Assembly: GCA_028386065.3 (NCBI GenBank)
Contig: JAKUCV010004487.1
Location: 33,926 to 97,925 of the forward strand
Reading direction: 5' to 3'
DNA from: Turnera subulata
Taxonomy: Eukaryota > Streptophyta > Magnoliopsida > Malpighiales > Passifloraceae
DNA: 64,000 nt
A program made the position numbers and the translations under genes. A model generated the notes under the pieces. That model did no database searches and was not told where the DNA came from. It saw only the letters and a program-made list of their open reading frames with translations. Below are positions 47,381 to 57,594 of this stretch, piece after piece. The number at the start of each line of letters is the position of its first letter. The stretch's first letter is position 1.

Positions 47381-49447
47381 AGTGCGCTACTGATTCTGTT
47401 TTGATGCGCACCTGGAAGCTCTCAGGTTCTGAGATAACACTACCTTTCGAGGATAAAAATTTCACCCGTTTCTTCTTCTTGGGGTCCATGTTTTGCAAGA
47501 TAGCCTCAACCTTCATGTCAATAATTCTTTGTAAAAAAAGGTCATTGCTGTCACTAAGACAAATAGGCCACGAGTTCCCCCATGAGGACACGGACGCAGG
47601 GTGTGAAGATGTGCTGGATGAAGCATAACTGTCAGAGAAGTGCTGCTTATAAGGAGACGGGCTATTGTAAGCAGGGCTATAGTAAGATGGGGTCTCTGGG
47701 TATGGTACTAAGGCTCTAGTCACAGGGCTTGAAAAATTGGGCTCAAGAGTTACTAAAGTTTCTTTGGGCTGAGGAGAGGCGTGGCCCAGTGAATGGGCAC
47801 TGGTTGGTGGTGTGCGACCATGGTCCTCAACTGGTGCTTTGGGTGGGATTTGTGGTAATGTGTGCTCAGGCGCATGCGCTGACAAAACGCACGGGGATAT
47901 AGAAAGGGCAGTAGAAAGCATATCTCCTGACAACTCAGAGGGAATAGATTTGGAAACCTGTGAAGATGACTGCAAAGACATCTTGTTTGGCTCACTGGGT
48001 GGTCAATGATGGGTCGAAGCCCGAAGGGGTCCTCGGATGCCGCATCGGCTGATGAGGCTGAAAGGCTGAGGATGAGGGTTCGTGGTTTATCAAACCCGTG
48101 CGCCTGTCCAGAACACGCGCCACCATGGTCGGAGTCAGCCTGTGGAGTCGTACCGGTGACCTGAGCAGAAGACTCCTTCCAGACTAAAGGATCGAGTTTT
48201 GATTCCATAACTGCAACCTCAAAAACCTTCCCTCCAATATTTGCCTTCACGATGCAATTAATGGAGCTCATGGAGGTAGTGAGGATCAGGATTTCTGCCA
48301 CGTCAAGCCTGCATCTTCCACTGGTTGAAGAACTCCAATCCACGAACTCACCAAACTTGGTCGAAAGGAACTAGAAGAAATCCTCATTCCAGACTTAGGG
48401 AGGGACTCCTCTGATCACGACCCAGCACAGTCTATTGGTGAGTGCATCCCCTTCCTTCCAAGGCCTAAACACTTTGAAGAGGTGAGACATGTCCTCTTGC
48501 TTGGTCTTGACAAACTCAAGCATCTCATCAGTCTTCTGTAACTTTAATAAGAACGACACACCACCTATTGGTATAAGGTCGAAACAGCACTGCCCATCTG
48601 CAGAGAAAGCCTTCCTAATCTTACTTAACGGCATAGGGGCCTTAAGGACACAAAAAAGGCAGTTGTGTAACCACGCTAAAGACTCGTCTTTTGGGATATA
48701 GGACTGATTGGTTGGGACCGAATACGATCGAGGGTCCACAGGTTCGCTCATTCGCGATGGGCGCGGAGCCGCAACAGTTTCAACATATGTTCGACCATCA
48801 ACGACACTCGAGGTGAGAGAGTGGTTGCGCTTGACAGTGCCGCCAACACCATTAGGATCACTACCATAATTACGTCTCCCCCTGGCGATGGAAGCAACGA
48901 GAGTTGCACCATCTACCTCGACCGAATTGACGCTCTGAACTAGTCTTTGGATGTCAATGTTATTTCGAAATCTGACGAAGGCGAAACGAAGCCCCTTTCA
49001 GTTCAACCTTTGTGGGATGAAAACATCCATTACTTCGCCGAACTTAGACATCACGAGGTGGACGTCAGTAGGAGCCCAGCGAAGAGGAAAGTTCTCTACA
49101 TACAAGCTAATCGCCTGATTATTCTCTATGGCGTTTTGAATGACCTTACGTCCCCATTTAGAGAAATAGGCTGGTTTGGCAGTCAACTGAGGTACAGTCA
49201 CTTTATCACGACTTTCCCTGGGGACAACAACATTGAGGTGAGGAGTTTGTGTCTGGGTGGGTACGGGATGGTGTTGATATGTGGTGTGCTGCTGATAGGA
49301 TGCGTGTTTAGGGTGAGGGAGGTGAGGTTGAGGGGGGTTGTCGTTAAAAGGTTGGTGATGACGGGGAGGGTGACCGGAGGGTAGGCCCGGTGACATGGGT
49401 TGGTAGGGGTTCAGGAAGGGTTGGGGTTGGGGTTGAGAGCGTGACAT
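47358..49447 (-). pseudogene. LINE ORF1 with RRM, several frame breaks
   Basis: The ATG at 49447 (MSRSQPQPQPFLNPYQP) starts a Pro/His/Gln-rich N-terminus. FSKWGRKVIQNAIENNQ, SLYVENFPLRW, and VMDVFIPQRLN then RFAFVRF form the RRM. SYIPKDESLAWLHNCLF and NRLCWVVIRGVPP follow in the 48751-48395 frame, then SMSSINCIVKANIGGKVFE (48343-47753). The last frame (47981-47358) carries KKRVKFLSSKGSVIS, the same C-terminal block as the plus LINE. Stops near 48998 and 48395 and one frame change break it. Confidence 0.88.
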
Positions 49448-49454
49448 CCTTTCC

Positions 49455-49467
49455 TTGAATAAATTAT
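49455..49467. repeat. target site duplication of the minus-strand LINE, right copy
   Basis: TTGAATAAATTAT, identical to 43724-43736. Confidence 0.92.
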
Positions 49468-49796
49468 CCTTGAAATAATAAAATAGAAAAATTAAACTTA
49501 GTTAATATGTCATCATCATTTTGATTATAAAAATTTATTTATTATCTAAAAATTTAGTTACATATGTAAATTACTTTATTAATTTTAAAAATTTTAAAAA
49601 TTTAAAGTTGAAGAAGCAGTTTTAACATTTATTTTGCCAAACAAGTTCTTATTCTTAATTCTTTAAAACCTGTCTCAAGGTACAACGTATCCAAACGAAT
49701 TTTCAGTTTTCAAACACTCTCAAAACAGTTCTCAATTCTTAATCTTCAGAACAATTCTCAGAGAACTAAAAACACAAATCTCTCCCAAAAGCACCC

Positions 49797-50289
49797 TTAG
49801 TTATCTTATTCGCTTGTTCTCCCATTTTTCAAAAGCCAAAAATCCACTCCTCATACAGTGAAAAAAAGTATAAATACTAGGAATTATAATTATTTGGAAT
49901 TGTGAACGACTTCTCAAAAGATCTTCTGAAGAGAAACTCTGGACTCGAAGAAGGTTGATGCAAATAGTTATCTTATTCGCTTAGCTTTTTTAGATTTTCG
50001 TCGGCGTAGGTTTTTTCACGTTATGTTTCTATGCTTGATCCTCTGCTTTGGTTATCATGGGTCTCCAATCTTCATCCCGGTGTTGGCAGCGTAGTTTCTT
50101 AGTGTTTTTTTTTTTCTCTTCCTCGTCTCGTAATTCCTGTCATACTTGGGATAAAGTATCTTCAATTTGTTGCTTTTGTACTGTTTTTAAATATGGTCAG
50201 TTGTTCTTCTTGATCTCCGGTAGGTCTTTTAATAAAATTGATGTTTTACCAAAAACAAAGTAGTTGTAATAATACTTTAAACTTGGCAG
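49797..50289 (+). other. upstream flank of the FCP1-like locus
   Basis: AGTTATCTTATTCGCTT occurs twice (49799 and 49968), a short direct repeat. A pyrimidine-rich stretch and TTGGCAG acceptor end at 50289. A first coding exon should lie here or further upstream, but no candidate has convincing coding content. The ATG at 50057 (MGLQSSSRCWQ) leads into a Phe/Ser-rich low-complexity frame and is doubtful. Confidence 0.4.
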
Positions 50290-52559
50290 ATGGGACATCC
50301 TATGACTACTCAAAGCAAGAAACAAATGATTACGCGAAGCATGGGAGCCGAATTAGTGATGAGAAAAACAAAAATTGGTGTCAACCCCTCATAGCCTGCA
50401 AAAGGAAAGTGAAACATAGTAACAATGATAATGGCATTTTAACTCGCAAAAGGAAAGCAACAATCACAACTCACGAGTCTGATGTAGGTGGCATGGAAGT
50501 GTCGACTGTTGTTGTGTGCACAAATATGTGTGAAATTGAACTTGGTAATGAGTCTGATGTAGGTGGCATTGAAAGGGGCACAAGTGTGTGTGAAAATGAG
50601 CTTATCATCGAATGTGATGTCGGCGATGAAAGATCAATGGTGCATTTATCTGACATGGAAGCATCAACCAAAAATATCTGTGAAACAATTGTGTGGGAAA
50701 ATGTATGTGTGACCGAGCTTGTTGATGATGACAGTGGTAACAATAACTTACTTGCTTTACCTTCAAGGATTCAACTTAGAAGTTCAAAGAAAAAGCTTCT
50801 GATTCTTTATTTAAATGGGGTACTTGTGGATATGGTTTCTGATTACCCAAGTGACTACAAGCCAGATAAAATAATTTCTAGACGGGGAGGTGAGAATGGT
50901 ATATGATTTTTTTTATTCCCAATATGCTTGTGCTGAAATAATCTAATGCAGATGGGTTTCCTGTGTTAGTTTTTAGGAGACCATTCTGTCTTGAATTTTT
51001 GAGGTTCTGCTTTTAAAAATTTGAAGTGGGCATATGGTCATCAAGACTTAAGTATTTCTCAAACCTATCAACTTCTCTTCTCTTTCAGGATTCAATCTGG
51101 TTTTATTCTTTCCAAGAAACATCATTGTTATTGTTAATAGCCTGACAAAGAGTTTAGTCGTTCAAAATAGACGTATTGATGTTTTGCAGGAAGAATATTG
51201 ATAACTTAATTGACTTTCTGATGGGAGATATGAGGCAAAAGTTACTTTTTTTCTGGGTAAGTTGGATTAGATCATATGGTGTGGATTTTATATTGCCTTT
51301 TGTTTTGTGTCTGCAGGTCCTTGCATTTGCAAATATTTTTCAGCATTTTAGTTCCATGGCTTTCCAAAATGCATTTAGTGTCCATTGCCAAGAAATCTAT
51401 TTTAAGTCACTAATATCATGCAGTCAATATGTAAGTAAGGCCTCATTACACTATACACTTGAAGATCTGGAGTATGCTGAGCAATTGCCAACGGAATGCA
51501 TTATTTGCATATGATTTCTTATACTTGTATACTAGTTCAAAACTGATGTATTTGCATATCCATTGAAGCTTCCTATTATAGAACAGTGACCAGAAAAGGA
51601 AAACATAACATTTGCTTGTCTGATCATTCAACGAATCCAAAAATATATATTACTCACAGGAGGACTTGAGCAAGTCAGTAACACCTCCTTATGACATTAT
51701 TGATGATAACTTATTTATGACAAATGTTACTTGTTGCCAAGGATTCATCCCATTGCACCAAAACACAATCCTACACTCTTGAAAACCCATACAAGGTGTT
51801 GGTTTTTAAAGACCTAAAAAGAATTTGGGAGAAACATGATCGTGAACTTCCATGGGAGAAAGGATACTATAATGAATCAAACACTGTGCTGTTGGATGAT
51901 TCGCCTTATAAAGCACTGCTTAATCCGGTAAGTACTCTTCATCATATATTTTATTCTTTTAGGCTTCTTTCGCTTTGGAATTGTATAGAATGTTCATGCT
52001 AGGACTTGAACTTGAGCCTTTGCCTGTAAGCTTAAGATGTATTATTGAGTTGCAGCTCATTGTAAGCTACTAAATTTCATTCTTTTTTTTTTTTAATTTT
52101 AACCATCCACTTCTACTTTTAAACTGTTTTTCAGGCACATACTGCAATCTTCCCTTTTTCATACGAGTTTCAGAATCGGAACGATAGATCTTTAGGTAAG
52201 ATGTCCTACAAACCATAAAATCTAGTGTATCCTTGAGCGCATTTTCAATTTATATCCATATTTGTTGACTGGACTCAAGTTGAAACGTTAAAGTTGCCCT
52301 TTTATGTTCCCCAGCTCTGGTTCTACTATCTATGGTTTTATATATAAACAATTTGCCAAGGATATGTTATCACATCTAGTGAATCCAATTCATGGCAGAT
52401 GCAGGAGGTGATCTTAGAATTTATTTAGAAGAATTGACTGAAGCCGATGATGTCCAAAAATATGTGGAGCAACATCCATTTGGGCAACCAGCTATAACTG
52501 AAAGTAGTGAATCTTGGGACTTCTACAACCAAGTTTTGAGCTCATGGAGTGCTTCCTAA
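50290..52559 (+). pseudogene. FCP1/NIF-like HAD phosphatase gene, probable pseudogene
   Basis: Six exons can be followed by homology and splice signals: 50290-50889, 50952 to about 51045, 51190-51256, 51742-51927, 52135-52195, 52399-52559 (stop TAA 52557). The last five encode an FCP1-type domain: PVLVFRRPFCLEFLRFCF, VGIWSSR, NIDNLIDFLMGDMRQKLLF, YTLENPYKVLVFKDLKRIW, LPWEKGYYNESNTVLLDDSP, VQKYVEQHPFGQPAITES. The family removes phosphate from proteins such as the RNA polymerase II tail, using an aspartyl nucleophile in a D-X-D/N-X motif. Here that block is KKLLILYLNGVLVDM, with Tyr for the first Asp. An in-frame TAA lies at 51014-51016, and the exon-b donor (AG then AC at 51046) is lost. The first exon holds two ESDVGG(M/I)E repeats 75 bp apart. 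The start is unknown. Confidence 0.85.
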
Positions 52560-53184
52560 CAATGAGTTGAGATGTTCATGTATGTGCCTGTGAATATGTA
52601 TATGTATTTTGCTCTTTTGCTAGTTACTCATCATAACTTTCATGACTTTACCTTGAACACTCTGAAAGTCTCCGGTGGAGCTGATGGATACTTTGGACTA
52701 GAATGTGACAAGACTTATTAGGTTTTATTTCTCCATTCTTTTTAATTTGGCTAAATGCCTTACTTCACCCCCAATTTCACACCCATCATCTCAGTGACTG
52801 CAAAGAGCCAGTTTATAGGTTACGTATCAGATTTTTAGAGGCTCCCACCTCTTATGAAAAAACCCTGCCCTTTACTTGTTTCCTATCTTACATTCTTTTT
52901 CTTTTTTTGTCTCTATATTACATTCTTTTTCTCCACATTCATCTCATTGCTCTCGCATATAAAACAGACAAATAAAAGTAAATCCTCCAATGTATCCAAA
53001 GAAACAAACAGAAAATAGAAACCTATATAGATAATGTGGTGTTTAATATTGCTCCAAGTTGAATAATAGCGATAGAATGATTTCTGGAGAAGTTTTAGTA
53101 ATAATATCCTAACTAGTGTTGGTTCAAAAAAAAAGAAAAGAAAAATATATCCTAGCTAGGGCTGTGCTCCCTTCCCAAAAATTG
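52560..53184. other. 3' flank and intergenic DNA
   Basis: Probable 3' UTR of the FCP1-like locus followed by A/T-rich sequence with oligo-A and oligo-T runs. I see no gene. Confidence 0.5.
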
Positions 53185-54042
53185 AACAGGTCACTTGCAA
53201 TGCAATTTTACTAAACTACGACTACAAGATGTGTCAATGATTTGTCAAAGATATCTTAAAAGTGATGGTGTGGATCATTGGCGATGGACGGGGGACTCAA
53301 ATGGTACGAACTCTGTTAAGTCAGGATATGCACACTTGTTTAAAAGCATGAACATTCATAATGTAATACCATGGGTCTGGTTGGGTTGTACGACTCCAAA
53401 AATCGAGAGTTTTTTGTGGATGGCACTTAACAATGGTGTGGCGGTAAGGGCACTCTTGCTTACAAGAAACATCATTCCTGTAGAAAATGCTCTTTGCTCG
53501 TTCTGTGGAGAGGCAATAGAGGAGAGGGATCATTTGTTTAGTCACTGTAAATTCATTTGGAAAATATGGAACAAGATATGTGATTGGAGAGGGATCAGAT
53601 GGTGCATGCCGCAATCTTTGGATCAGATGTTTGTGCAGTGGATGGGTATTGCCACTTCTTCACGCCATAGGGCTCCATGGATGGTGATTTTCTTTAATTT
53701 TATCTGGATTATATGGACTACAAGGAACAGATTAATTTTTAACAAAGTAGAGGTGGATTGGGGAAGATTATTTGAGTTGGTTATATCCAGGTCTCTAACT
53801 TGGTTCAAAGCTCACCAGGTTAGCTTCCCTTATGGTCTTCATGATCTGCTGGTTAATTCTGATAGCATCTTAGCCTGGCATGGGCCACCTTGTAAATTAC
53901 ACTTTGTTTGATTTTGTGACTTTTGTTATTCTGTCCATGTAACTGTGATTGTAACTGCGATTGCTCTTGTTTTTGGTTTCTGTCATTTTTCTAATGACAA
54001 CTCCAATTTCTCTTAATAATATATCGATTCATCAAAAAAAAA
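53185..54042 (+). mobile_element. 5'-truncated LINE fragment (zf-RVT end of ORF2 and 3' tail)
   Basis: About 238 codons to the stop at 53911 read as the C-terminal part of a LINE ORF2: NSVKSGYAHLFKSM, PKIESFLWMALNNGVAVRAL, LCSFCGEAIEERDHLFSHC (zinc site), WMVIFFNFIWIIWTTRNRLIF and a VNSDSILAWHGPPC ending. An A-run at 54034-54042 closes it. Truncation at the 5' side, near 53185, is typical of incomplete reverse transcription. It is more diverged than the other three LINEs. I found no clear target duplication. Confidence 0.85.
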
Positions 54043-55180
54043 TATGGGCGCATATGACATCAGATTTCTGGGTATTTGTGTTCCACATCTGTTGCTTCAA
54101 ATTAATAGATTCATAAATTTTGTAGCCACATCGTTCACTTACTAGCATTCAGCTTTTTTCATAATCGGCTTCAGTCTTGATAAAGCCAAAGAGCAAAGAT
54201 TCTGAAAATTTGTGTTAAAAACTTTTGCATGAGTGGCTCAGGGGATAAGAAATGAGCAGAGATCGAGGAAGGTGAGGATTCTTATTGTTGGTTGGGCTTT
54301 GCACTGGCAGCAAAGAAGAAGGGTTGAGGTGGTGGCTTTTGAGAGCGATCTTAGAGGAGAAGAGCACCAGCCGCTCCAACTGCCCTCGTGGCTATTGGTT
54401 TGTACTTTTTTTTTTATCTTCTATAGATTTTTTCCATCCTTTTTATTCTACTGCCATTTAATGTTTACTGTCAATAAAATAAATAATTTAATGTTTGCTG
54501 CACATATCGTCAGGCTGTGTGATACACCTGCTCAATCCGGTTACCAAGATGGGGTGGGCCAAAATAATTGATACAAGTCAAATTAGGAGTTAAAGTCGAG
54601 ACAAAATTACTGGTGGGTTAAAATCAAAATAAGTGTCAACTTAAAAGGGTGGAGTAAAGCATTAAGCGTTTTTGATTTTAAAGAAATTTGATGGCATTAA
54701 AATTTATTCTTGGGAATTATTGATTATTGAGAATTCATTATGTAGGAATTAAATTTTGAAATCAAGTTTTTCAAATTGTTCCACGGTTGATTAATCGAAA
54801 TGGCGCCTCCTCCACACGAAGTGGGTTGGTCTATGTCTTTTGCTTCCATGATCAGGGGTATGAATTTGATTGTTGAGACTCAACTTAATTTAATATGTTT
54901 GTGAAAAGGTTGCCTGCTTTGTGTAAAATTGGCAAAGTAGGTTAATTAGGTACATAATTAAGCTTGATATAATATAAACTAAACGAACATGAGACAAACA
55001 CATTAATTCACTTGCATTAGAGTTTACAATTTATTACATGCATGTCGTGGTGTGAGAGGACATGAAGCTGTTTGCATCAAAGAACACATAAGATGTGGTC
55101 GTGATTTATTTAATTTAATAGGTAGGATCACGAACATGCATACATGTAGATATAGCAAGATATGGAGGATCAGATTGGCA
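54043..55180. other. intergenic, no supported gene
   Basis: An open frame at 54233-54571 has no recognisable motif and ends in a hydrophobic, Phe-rich run from a T-rich tract. Nothing else stands out. Confidence 0.5.
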
Positions 55181-55471
55181 TCAGGGCTTCACCAAGCTAG
55201 CTGGCTCGCCTGTTTTAGGGGTATGATCAAGCTCTGACGAGGAGCGACTACCACAACAGCCACCAGCACAGACCCCCGCTACGATCCCAACAGGAATGCA
55301 GTGACATCCACCACAGCAGTCGTCAGAACCCAAGATGTTGCATGAGGAACCTGCGCATCCATTATTATGTTCACTTTCAGAGCCACAGCGAGCAAGAGCA
55401 AGAGGAACAAAGTTAGATGACACAAGCAGCAGGATCAGTAGTACCAACACACCCTTCTTGCTATTCTCCAT
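55181..55471 (-). CDS. small secreted cysteine-rich peptide precursor (96 aa), albumin-1/knottin-like candidate
   Basis: The single-exon frame starts at ATG 55471. Residues 1-27 are a clear signal peptide: basic start (MENSKKG), hydrophobic core (VLVLLILLLV) and small residues before the likely cut (LALA). The mature part holds ten Cys packed into about 45 residues, with CC and CxC pairs (DDCCGGCHCIPVGIVAG) and a final GCC, then a Cys-free tail. The CxCIPVG block recalls the cystine-knot albumin-1 (PA1-type) family of seed proteins, which have two more widely studied roles, defence and signalling; the Cys count and spacing here differ, so membership is tentative. A TATA box lies about 80 bases upstream. 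The frame is intact, so the gene is probably functional. The product should be disulfide-bonded and extracellular or vacuolar. Confidence 0.75.
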   Translation of the reverse strand: MENSKKGVLVLLILLLVSSNFVPLALARCGSESEHNNGCAGSSCNILGSDDCCGGCHCIPVGIVAGVCAGGCCGSRSSSELDHTPKTGEPASLVKP

Positions 55472-55550
55472 TACTTATCCTTTCCTCACCCTCAATGAAC
55501 TGAAAATGAAGAATATTTGATGCTTATATGGCATTTTCAGCCTTCCATCC

Positions 55551-55558
55551 ATTTTATA
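55551..55558 (-). promoter_or_regulatory. TATA box of the cysteine-rich peptide gene
   Basis: The minus strand reads GCTATAAAATGG here, about 80 bases before the ATG at 55471. This leaves room for a leader of about 50 bases, a common plant arrangement. Confidence 0.6.
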
Positions 55559-56370
55559 GCTTCAATGTCCGAGTCACTTGTGTGCCATCCCCATTAAAAC
55601 TTAGGTAGTAGCGGTTTGGAAAGCATGCAACCCAAGAGACCGGCAGGAATGTAGGGTAGGTGGAAGGCATGCAAAGGGCACTGACATCAATCCTTTCTCA
55701 TATATATATTGAGTATGTCACTTCCAACAATTATTCTGTAGAATTGTACAAAAACTATTTTTTCTATAAATTGTGTGTCTTTTAATGGTACTAAAAACAG
55801 GTAATATATATCCACTCAGAAGCATCAGCCACAAGCCATCAGTTGCAAGGATATTGGCTGCAAAAGATGATACATAGGATGTAAATAAATTATCAAACTG
55901 GTTTCGGCTTATTCGGGGAAGGCATGATTTCTTTTTTTATTATTTTCAAAATTTTCACTATTGTGCATAATTAATTTATGCTAAATTATTGTGAAAATAA
56001 ATTGTACTTTGGGGTCGTAATATTGCTTTCTATTTTTTTTTCAATTGTTAATATTTCATAAATAACAGGATATCATTTTTCAGTCTTGAACCTCGATTAG
56101 ATTCCCATTGAACCCTTGTTTTGTGTGTTTTTTCGGGTTCGAAGTCCAGTCTGGTTTTCAAAATTTTGGACATGATAATTAAAACGATTCACTCGTCCAA
56201 TTAAAACTGCCTTCAGGCATATTTGTCACAGCGAGGGAGACCAAGGCACGCGGGAAGTCCGTGGAGGTGGATTAGATATGTTTTGTTTTTTTTAGATATG
56301 TTTTGTTTGAAAACTTGTGTGTATCCTACATACCCTATGGTGGATGGCATGAAGGGTAGAAGTATGGGTA
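55559..56370. other. intergenic DNA, AT-rich
   Basis: Upstream flank of the cysteine-rich peptide gene, probably including its promoter. Oligo-T and AT runs are frequent (for example 55929-56045). No gene is seen. Confidence 0.5.
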
Positions 56371-56375
56371 TGTAT
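56371..56375. repeat. target site duplication TGTAT of the copia element, left copy
   Basis: TGTAT here and at 62160-62164 match exactly and flank the LTR ends. Confidence 0.93.
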
Positions 56376-57050
56376 TGTTGGAACAGAATTCCTTCCTCCT
56401 GTACTGGTACACTGCTTCTTGCACTGTGTGGTAATATGGAGTAGACAAGGCTGTGAATATAATAACTGTAGATGCTTCAAGGCGTGCTGCTAATGCCACT
56501 TTCCTTAAGACAATATTTGCCACCACCACTTTCTCTAAAGTCGGTATGCAACGGTGTCTTGCAAATTTGCCTCGGAGATACAATGAAGCCCCTGGTTGGA
56601 GATGTCTTGCATAAACACCACACCCTTGATCACTTCCCGATAGGCAGAATATCTATTTTATATGGTAACTTTTGCAGTAGTATACCATATAAAAGGCAAA
56701 GTATTTTTGTTTTGTGGGAGAAATTTGATAGATAGGAAAAGAGGGATAGTAAGTAAATTAGTTGGAGAAAAAGAGGGAAACTAAAGCACAATTTATTTGT
56801 ACGTTTGGATGCTTCTTGTCTCTGGAAATGAGAATGAGTGGCCTATTTATAAGCCTTCATGTATCTTTTCCAAAAGACACATTTAATCCAAAAGTTACAG
56901 CCATTAAATTCAAACTTAAATTTATATCTTTTCCAAAAGGCACAATACAAAAGGATGTAACTATTCATTTTTAAATTCATTTTCAGTAGATACCTTTTAC
57001 ACCAAAAGGTACAAATATAATTCCTCTTATATTATAAAAATCCTCCAACA
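56376..57050 (-). repeat. 3' LTR (minus sense) of the copia element, 675 bp
   Basis: On the minus strand it starts TGTTGGAGGATTTTTATAA and ends AATTCTGTTCCAACA. It keeps CTTATAAATAG, a good TATA box, at 56843-56853. Confidence 0.95.
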
Positions 57051-57067
57051 TTCCCCCACCATTTTTA
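57051..57067 (-). other. polypurine tract of the copia element
   Basis: The minus strand reads AAAATGGTGGGGGAA directly before the 3' LTR start TGTTGG. This is the expected primer site for plus-strand DNA synthesis. Confidence 0.85.
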
Positions 57068-57594
57068 TAATACCTTGCAATTCGATAGTTCTGGAAACCT
57101 TATGCATAAATGAAAATGTCGGTGAGACTTGAATTTTCACTTAGTGAATCGTGTATCGCCAATCAGAATTGTCAGTAGACTATGCTTTGAACTAACATCT
57201 TCCATGTTGACTGGTTGGACCACATATCCACATACAAGATTTCTCATCCAGAAATGTGATCTTTATAGCCGACACGTTAAAGGCCTTGTGTCTTGTATAT
57301 GTTCATGAGTGCTGTTAGAGTTCAAGCCACAAAACTCCTAGAGGCGGCCATACTTCCACTCATATAGGTAGTCTCTATATCCTTAGTGTTCCCGTTATAA
57401 ACACTTTCACAAATACATGCCATAGAGATCTATTAAGACCATAAGCTTACCCTTTCTTTGTTCTAACGGGTACCAAGCACTCTCACCTGGGGATGGAATA
57501 TTAAAGTGAGTGCTTGTCAGCCATCCTAATAGTGTACTTTGACTCATTGAACTCAAGATTTGATGTGTTTATCAAACGTTGAGTCGAGGTTCCA

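Larger units (their letters stand above)
43737..49454 (-). mobile_element. L1-type LINE, minus strand, near full length with an internal deletion
   Basis: It is 5718 bp with 13-bp target duplications at 43724-43736 and 49455-49467 and a poly(A) tail on the minus strand at 43738-43748. ORF1 starts at 49447, only 7 bases from the 5' end, so the leader is short. ORF2 has one 940-codon open stretch. Compared with the plus LINE it lacks the ORF1/ORF2 junction and part of the endonuclease. The two LINEs are clearly related but not near identical. Confidence 0.94.
18042..49796. mobile_element. MITE-like DNA element (PIF/Harbinger-type candidate), split by the LINE stack
   Basis: The left end GGCCCTGTTTGG at 18042 follows TTA (18039-18041). 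The right end CCAAAAGCACCC at 49785-49796 precedes TTA (49797-49799). The pieces are 18042-18385, 43711-43723 and 49468-49796, about 700 bp once the LINEs are removed. The arms are imperfect inverted repeats: GAGAA, ACGTTTGGAT and TTCTGTTTT-type blocks on the left have reverse complements on the right (ATCCAAACGAATTTTCAG near 49688). A TTA duplication suggests PIF/Harbinger, but the terminal match is only partial. Confidence 0.55.

Noticed and set aside
54228..54300. tRNA-like GTGGCTCAGGGGATAAG stretch
   Set aside because: Only a D-arm-like phrase is present; no matching acceptor stem, anticodon arm or T-loop GTTCRA follows at the right distance.
54233..54571. 112-codon ORF as a host gene
   Set aside because: No motif, a T-rich tail encoding Phe runs, and no supporting splice or promoter signals; kept only as intergenic.
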